Below are positions 5,530 through 8,826 of a stretch of DNA of 8,826 nt, piece by piece; the first letter of the stretch is position 1, and every line of letters starts with the position of its first letter. The stretch lies in assembly GCA_934247875.1 (NCBI GenBank), contig CAKQJZ010000085.1, positions 1-8,826 of the forward strand, given 5' to 3'. Source of the stretch: an uncultured Spirochaetales bacterium (lineage in GTDB: Bacteria; Spirochaetota; Spirochaetia; Sphaerochaetales; Sphaerochaetaceae). The position numbers were made by a program, and so were the translations under genes. The notes under the pieces are model-generated. The model searched no databases and had not been told where the DNA came from. It saw nothing but the letters and a program-made list of their open reading frames with translations.

Positions 5530-6977
5530 ATATCAAATCAACTATAAAACTGCTTTCATATATCATAGTCTTTGTTGCTGCTATCATGCTTATCCCTACA
5601 GCAATAGCTTATCATTATGATGAAAATAACGCTGCTATTGCATTTCTAAAGACAATAGCACTTATGCTTATCTTCTCATTAACAGGCTTACTAACCACAA
5701 GAAAAGAAGAAAGAATAGAGATAAGTGCTAAATCAAGCTATCTTTTCGTTACGCTTACCTGGGTCTTCATATCACTATTCGGTGCTCTTCCTCTCTATTT
5801 CTCCTCATCAATGGAGACATTTGCTCAATGCTACTTTGAAATAATGTCAGGCTTTACAACTACAGGTGCTACTGCGATGGATGACATCGAGGCTGTAAGC
5901 AAATCAATACTCTTCTGGAGAGGCATGACAAACTGGCTTGGTGGCATGGGTATTGTAGTCTTGTTCATAGCAGTTCTCCCAGCATTTGGAGTCAGAGGAG
6001 CTGCCCTTGTCGGCGCTGAATCTGTAGGCCCTACAAAAGACAAGCTGACGCCGCAAATCAGATATACAGCACTATATCTCTGGGGCATATATCTCGTTCT
6101 ATCACTTATACAGGTTATCTTATTGCTATTTGGAGGACTCTCTCTATTTGATGCTGTAACAGTTACTTTTGGTACAATGGGAGCTGCAGGATTTGCACCA
6201 AAGAATGCATCTATAGCAGGCTATAACAGTGCTTATGTTGAGTGGATTTGTTCCCTCTTCATGTTCCTCTCTGGCATCAACTTTGCACTCTATTTCAAGC
6301 TCATCAAAGGAAACTTCAAACGTGTAGCTAAAGATGGAGAACTGAGAGCTTATTTTGCGACAGTACTGGCAATATCATTGATGATCACAATAAACCTCTT
6401 CATTAAAGGTTTATATAATCTACCAGATTCTTTGAGAGTTGCTTTCTTTGAGACTATCTCATTTATATCAACAACGGGCTTTACAAACACGAATTATGAG
6501 ACATGGCCAATCTTCTCACAAGCGTTGCTGTTCTTCCTCTATTTCATTGGAGGATCTGCAGGCTCTGCAGGTGGTGGCATAAAAGTAATAAGAATCGTGA
6601 CACTGTTCAGGATAGGAAACAATGCGATGAAGCAGCGTCTCCATCCAAAAGCAATAACAAACATCAATGTCGGAGATGATACAGTCAGAGAGTCAACTGC
6701 ATTATCTATAGCAGGCTTCATGTTCTTCTATCTTATGACAGCATTAATCGGAACATGCTTATTAACGCTTACTGAGAAGCCATTGCTTGTCTGCTTATCT
6801 GCATCTCTCTTAGCACTTGGCAACGTAGGTATCGGCTTTGGCGGTCTTGGCACAAGCTTCACATTCTCAGCATTCTCATCCCCAGCGCTATGGCTGTTAT
6901 CATTCTTGATGCTTGTTGGAAGACTTGAGTTATTCACAGTCTATTCTTTATTCACAAGATCCTTCTGGAAGAATTAA
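5526..6977 (+). CDS. trkH: Trk K+ uptake channel subunit TrkH
   Basis: This is the integral membrane K+ channel subunit of the Trk system, which takes up K+ for turgor and pH control under gating by TrkA. Its length of 483 residues equals that of E. coli TrkH. It is strongly hydrophobic throughout, with about ten membrane segments plus four pore loops. The filter segments are visible: T-T-T-G-A-T (111-116), G-T-M-G-A-A-G-F (216-223), S-T-T-G-F-T (315-320) and G-N-V-G-I-G-F-G (432-439). Other hallmarks are W-R-G-M-T-N-W-L-G-G-M-G-I after pore loop 1, I-G-G-S-A-G-S-A-G-G-G-I-K in the gating-loop region, and the C-terminal G-R-L-E-L-F-T-V. It starts with TTG in a 4-nt overlap with trkA and forms a two-gene operon with it. 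It is complete, with no missing pore residue. Confidence 0.97.
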   Translation: MNIKSTIKLLSYIIVFVAAIMLIPTAIAYHYDENNAAIAFLKTIALMLIFSLTGLLTTRKEERIEISAKSSYLFVTLTWVFISLFGALPLYFSSSMETFAQCYFEIMSGFTTTGATAMDDIEAVSKSILFWRGMTNWLGGMGIVVLFIAVLPAFGVRGAALVGAESVGPTKDKLTPQIRYTALYLWGIYLVLSLIQVILLLFGGLSLFDAVTVTFGTMGAAGFAPKNASIAGYNSAYVEWICSLFMFLSGINFALYFKLIKGNFKRVAKDGELRAYFATVLAISLMITINLFIKGLYNLPDSLRVAFFETISFISTTGFTNTNYETWPIFSQALLFFLYFIGGSAGSAGGGIKVIRIVTLFRIGNNAMKQRLHPKAITNINVGDDTVRESTALSIAGFMFFYLMTALIGTCLLTLTEKPLLVCLSASLLALGNVGIGFGGLGTSFTFSAFSSPALWLLSFLMLVGRLELFTVYSLFTRSFWKN

Positions 6978-6989
6978 GGCAAAATTATA

Positions 6990-7030
6990 GGCAATCCTCT
7001 TAGAAGCCAATGCTTCTAAAATAGATTGCC
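6990..7030 (+). terminator. Two-part hairpin after trkH
   Basis: TTAGAAGC (7000-7007) and GCTTCTAA (7012-7019) form an 8-bp stem with a CAAT loop. GGCAATC (6990-6996) and GATTGCC (7024-7030) add an outer 7-bp stem after a 3/4-nt internal loop. It sits 12 bp after the trkH stop. It lacks a T-tract right after the stem (the first T-run is at about 7054), so it may stabilise the 3' end or act as a weak or bidirectional terminator. Confidence 0.5.
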
Positions 7031-7222
7031 CGATTCTGATGTCCTTTTCATAAGTCTACTGGCAGCCTTTGCATACTCAGCAGCTCAAACACCATTTAAC
7101 TTTAGCAGTTCAGAGGATTCGAACCTCCAGCTATATAGCTTACCTTTATCTGCTTATGCAGCTTTTTCTTTAGCTACACTTGCATATTGGCGCAACCAAA
7201 ATCTTTTGTCAATGCAAGGGAA
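7031..7222. other. Convergent intergenic region with a lone tRNA-like T-arm
   Basis: No gene is supported here. On the minus strand 7112-7128 can fold as a T-arm: GGAGG, loop TTCGAAT, CCTCT, with one G-U pair. No matching acceptor stem, anticodon arm or CCA lies at the right distance. The open plus-strand frame 7026-7253 (TTG start, no ribosome binding site, Ala/Leu/Ser-rich) does not look like a real gene. Confidence 0.4.
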
Positions 7223-7247
7223 GATTATTAACGCACAATTAATAATC
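7223..7247 (-). terminator. Possible terminator of the ATPase gene
   Basis: GATTATTAA (7223-7231) and TTAATAATC (7239-7247) form a 9-bp, AT-rich inverted repeat with a 7-nt loop, 20 bp after the ATPase stop. On the minus strand it is followed only by TTCCCTT. It is flanked by the 7-bp direct repeat CAATGCA (7210-7216 and 7254-7260). Its strength as a terminator is doubtful. Confidence 0.35.
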
Positions 7248-7267
7248 CCATAACAATGCAGGTACTA

Positions 7268-8635
7268 TTAGCGTTTATAAAGCTCATCACCGCTTATTAA
7301 AACAACTCCAGGATAGTTTTCTTTAAAGCCTGATGATGAAATCATGCCGATTGTTTTAGCTCTGAAGTCTTTGATGCTCTTTATCTTCTCAACTTCTTTT
7401 TCTATCGAAGATTTTGTCATTGGTTCCTTTAGATACTTGACTTCATAAACTTCATACTCGTCAGAAAGTGTCTTTAAGACACAATCAAATTCACCATTTA
7501 TATGTTTGGTTTTATCATCATACCAATAAGTACCGATATCTATGATAGAACTTTCTGGTGCTTCTTTATTCTTTCTGATGAAATATTCTCTAGCAATTCC
7601 TTCGACCCGTTTCGATATGAATGTATTCAATGATTCTTCGATGAAATTCTTATAAAAAGCTTTTGCAGAAAGCATAGCCAAACGCGATTTCACTGGGAAA
7701 ATGTAAGAATAATAGAAACGGAGCAAGTTATCACTGAGTTCATAGAAACTCTTTTTTCTGTCATCCTTCTTGTTTATGGGATAGCTCTTCTCAATTAATT
7801 GCATCTCAATAAGACGTTTTATCTCTCTATCCAGAGTACCCCTAACATCAACACTGAATGAATCCTCAATTTCCTTGAAGCGCAATCTGGAGTTGCCTAT
7901 TCTTGCAATAATTTCTCGGCTTAGTCCTGCTTTAGCAATCTCCTTAAGAATCGAATTCTCTATTTCTTCTCTAATACTGCCCATGTCACCTAGAAGTAGC
8001 TCTTCTATGTTTTCTTCCAAGGATTTATTTGCATCTAGTCTCTCCAAGATGAATGGATAACCGCCAAAAACAGAATAGAACTCAATCTTTTCTCTTGTAG
8101 CTAGATCAGGATAGAACAAAGCTGCATCTAGATAGTTAAACTGCTTAAGATTTATTTTCAGTGAGAATCTTCCAAAAAGCGGATTATCAGAAGTTAGAAG
8201 CTCTTTCATCATTGAAATATATGATCCACAAAGAACAAATGATATATTCTCATATTTCAGATCAATAAGTTTCTGAAAATAGGAATCAACATGAGAGGCT
8301 ACATTGCTTGTTTTCAGATATGGATATTCATCTACTACAACAACGCATTTAGTTGCACATTCATCAATTGCGTCAAATAGCTCAAAGATATCACGAATAT
8401 ATTGAAGATAGGATTTTGAGAGAGCTAATGCAGCGCTCTTTGCAAGTAGCTCAATATTATATTCATAACTACATTCAATGCATTCATACCATATAATTTT
8501 TCTATGACTTTCTTTCAAAGCTTCTTTGAGCAAAGTAGTCTTTCCAACTCTTCTTGGACCATACACCATGATGTTACCACCATCATTAATGCAATTTCTT
8601 ATCGCTGCTAACTCTTTCTCTCTCCCTAGAAACAT
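7268..8635 (-). CDS. ArchAEA-type ATPase with DUF234-like nuclease domain
   Basis: This 455-residue protein has the PF01637-type (STAND/ArchAEA-like) AAA ATPase at its N-terminus: G-P-R-R-V-G-K-T-T (26-34, Walker A) and V-V-V-V-D-E-Y-P (97-104, Walker B, D101/E102). The sensor-like V-L-C-G-S-Y-I-S-M follows. A winged-helix-like segment comes at about 235-290. The C-terminal region resembles DUF234, a PD-(D/E)xK fold: E382, D384 and E398-V-K400 are spaced as in that fold. Such proteins are common in archaea and in some anaerobic bacteria, and their function is unproven. Proposed roles include DNA or mobile-element-related activity. It appears to be single, with its own promoter. The ATG follows AGGAG (8642-8646) by 6 nt. 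The domain order matches the usual full-length members, so the gene appears intact. Confidence 0.85.
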   Translation of the reverse strand: MFLGREKELAAIRNCINDGGNIMVYGPRRVGKTTLLKEALKESHRKIIWYECIECSYEYNIELLAKSAALALSKSYLQYIRDIFELFDAIDECATKCVVVVDEYPYLKTSNVASHVDSYFQKLIDLKYENISFVLCGSYISMMKELLTSDNPLFGRFSLKINLKQFNYLDAALFYPDLATREKIEFYSVFGGYPFILERLDANKSLEENIEELLLGDMGSIREEIENSILKEIAKAGLSREIIARIGNSRLRFKEIEDSFSVDVRGTLDREIKRLIEMQLIEKSYPINKKDDRKKSFYELSDNLLRFYYSYIFPVKSRLAMLSAKAFYKNFIEESLNTFISKRVEGIAREYFIRKNKEAPESSIIDIGTYWYDDKTKHINGEFDCVLKTLSDEYEVYEVKYLKEPMTKSSIEKEVEKIKSIKDFRAKTIGMISSSGFKENYPGVVLISGDELYKR

Positions 8636-8652
8636 CTGCTACTCCTAAAATC

Positions 8653-8681
8653 ATTATACAGTGTAATTATTTTACAAGCAA
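8653..8681 (-). promoter_or_regulatory. Sigma-70-type promoter of the ATPase gene
   Basis: The minus strand has TTGCTT (8676-8681) and a perfect TATAAT (8653-8658) with a 17-bp spacer. The predicted start is near 8646, so the leader is only about 11 nt and begins right at the AGGAG. Confidence 0.6.
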
Positions 8682-8711
8682 CAGCGATTGCATAATTGTT
8701 GATTGTGAAAA

Positions 8712-8762
8712 TACAAACAGTCTAGTGTTTCTTAACGAGCTAAAAAACACTAGTAGTTTGTA
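8712..8762. repeat. Large imperfect inverted repeat
   Basis: TACAAAC (8712-8718) plus CTAGTGTTT (8722-8730) pair with AAACACTAG (8745-8753) plus GTTTGTA (8756-8762), with only AGT versus TA unpaired between the two stems. The loop is 14 nt. The repeat lies between the ATPase promoter and a probable divergent gene to the right. That makes a regulator-binding or RNA-level role more likely than termination, as no strong T-run follows on either strand. Confidence 0.6.
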
Positions 8763-8819
8763 ACATCTAAAACTTTAAATATTTCCATCTTTATGTTATC
8801 CTGGTTTTAGATTAAAATT

Positions 8820-8825
8820 AGGAGG
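8820..8825 (+). promoter_or_regulatory. Ribosome binding site for a gene beyond the right edge
   Basis: AGGAGG is the full Shine-Dalgarno core and lies at the last bases of the window, after AT-rich DNA without genes. A plus-strand start codon is expected a few bases outside. No start codon is visible, so the gene itself cannot be called. Confidence 0.5.
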
Positions 8826-8826
8826 C

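Noticed and set aside
7026..7253. 75-codon plus-strand open frame
   Set aside because: TTG start inside a hairpin, no ribosome binding site, low-complexity composition and no recognisable family; it also spans two inverted repeats.
7100..7260. tmRNA (ssrA) on the minus strand, tag-like A-K-E-K-A-A-stop
   Set aside because: The space between the ATPase stop and the T-arm is only about 140 bp, only about 20 nt separate the 'tag' stop from the T-arm, and no matching acceptor halves or CCA are present.
1..8826. CRISPR array, rRNA or integrase
   Set aside because: No regularly spaced direct repeats, rRNA signatures or recombinase motifs were seen on either strand.

Overview
The window is bacterial, AT-rich (roughly 40% G+C by eye), with AGGAG-type ribosome binding sites, ATG/TTG starts and the standard genetic code. 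No rRNA or complete tRNA is visible to fix the taxon. The gene set (K+ uptake TrkA/TrkH, a small heat-shock protein with a sigma-54-type promoter, a CxxCxxCC protein, an ArchAEA/DUF234-type ATPase) would suit a host-associated spirochaete or a similar AT-rich anaerobe. That is a weak inference.

Left part (1-2620): remains of defence and mobile DNA. A type I restriction HsdR lacks its nuclease domain and a working Walker A. What looks like its P-loop segment survives at about 9-62 but is broken by in-frame stops, while the rest of the motor and C-terminal region stays open to 2084. Behind it, on the opposite strand, is a short IS66 TnpA-like gene whose conserved Trp codon has become TGA. No tnpB or tnpC follows it.

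Middle (2578-4053, minus strand): an Hsp20 chaperone gene with a very clean GNRA-loop terminator. Its upstream region carries a near-consensus -24/-12 promoter and, about 105 and 137 bp before the predicted start, two palindromes 32 bp apart that look like enhancer-binding-protein sites. Upstream of hsp20 lies a translationally coupled pair: a YkgJ-like Cys-cluster protein and an unrecognised 78-residue protein.

Right-middle (4054-7030, plus strand): a trkA-trkH operon (TTGA overlap) for low-affinity K+ uptake. The trkA and ykgJ genes diverge from a 120-bp region with two well-spaced sigma-70-type promoters. Each has its -10 box ending 9 bp before the ATG, so both mRNAs are predicted to be (nearly) leaderless.

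Right end (7031-8826): a convergent intergenic region with hairpins and an isolated tRNA-like T-arm, then a minus-strand AAA ATPase/nuclease (ArchAEA/DUF234 type) with its own promoter. Next come a large imperfect inverted repeat and an AGGAGG at the very edge, which suggests a divergent plus-strand gene just outside the window.

The items most worth following are the hsp20 control region and the paired leaderless promoters. I do not see a complete new multi-gene defence system here.
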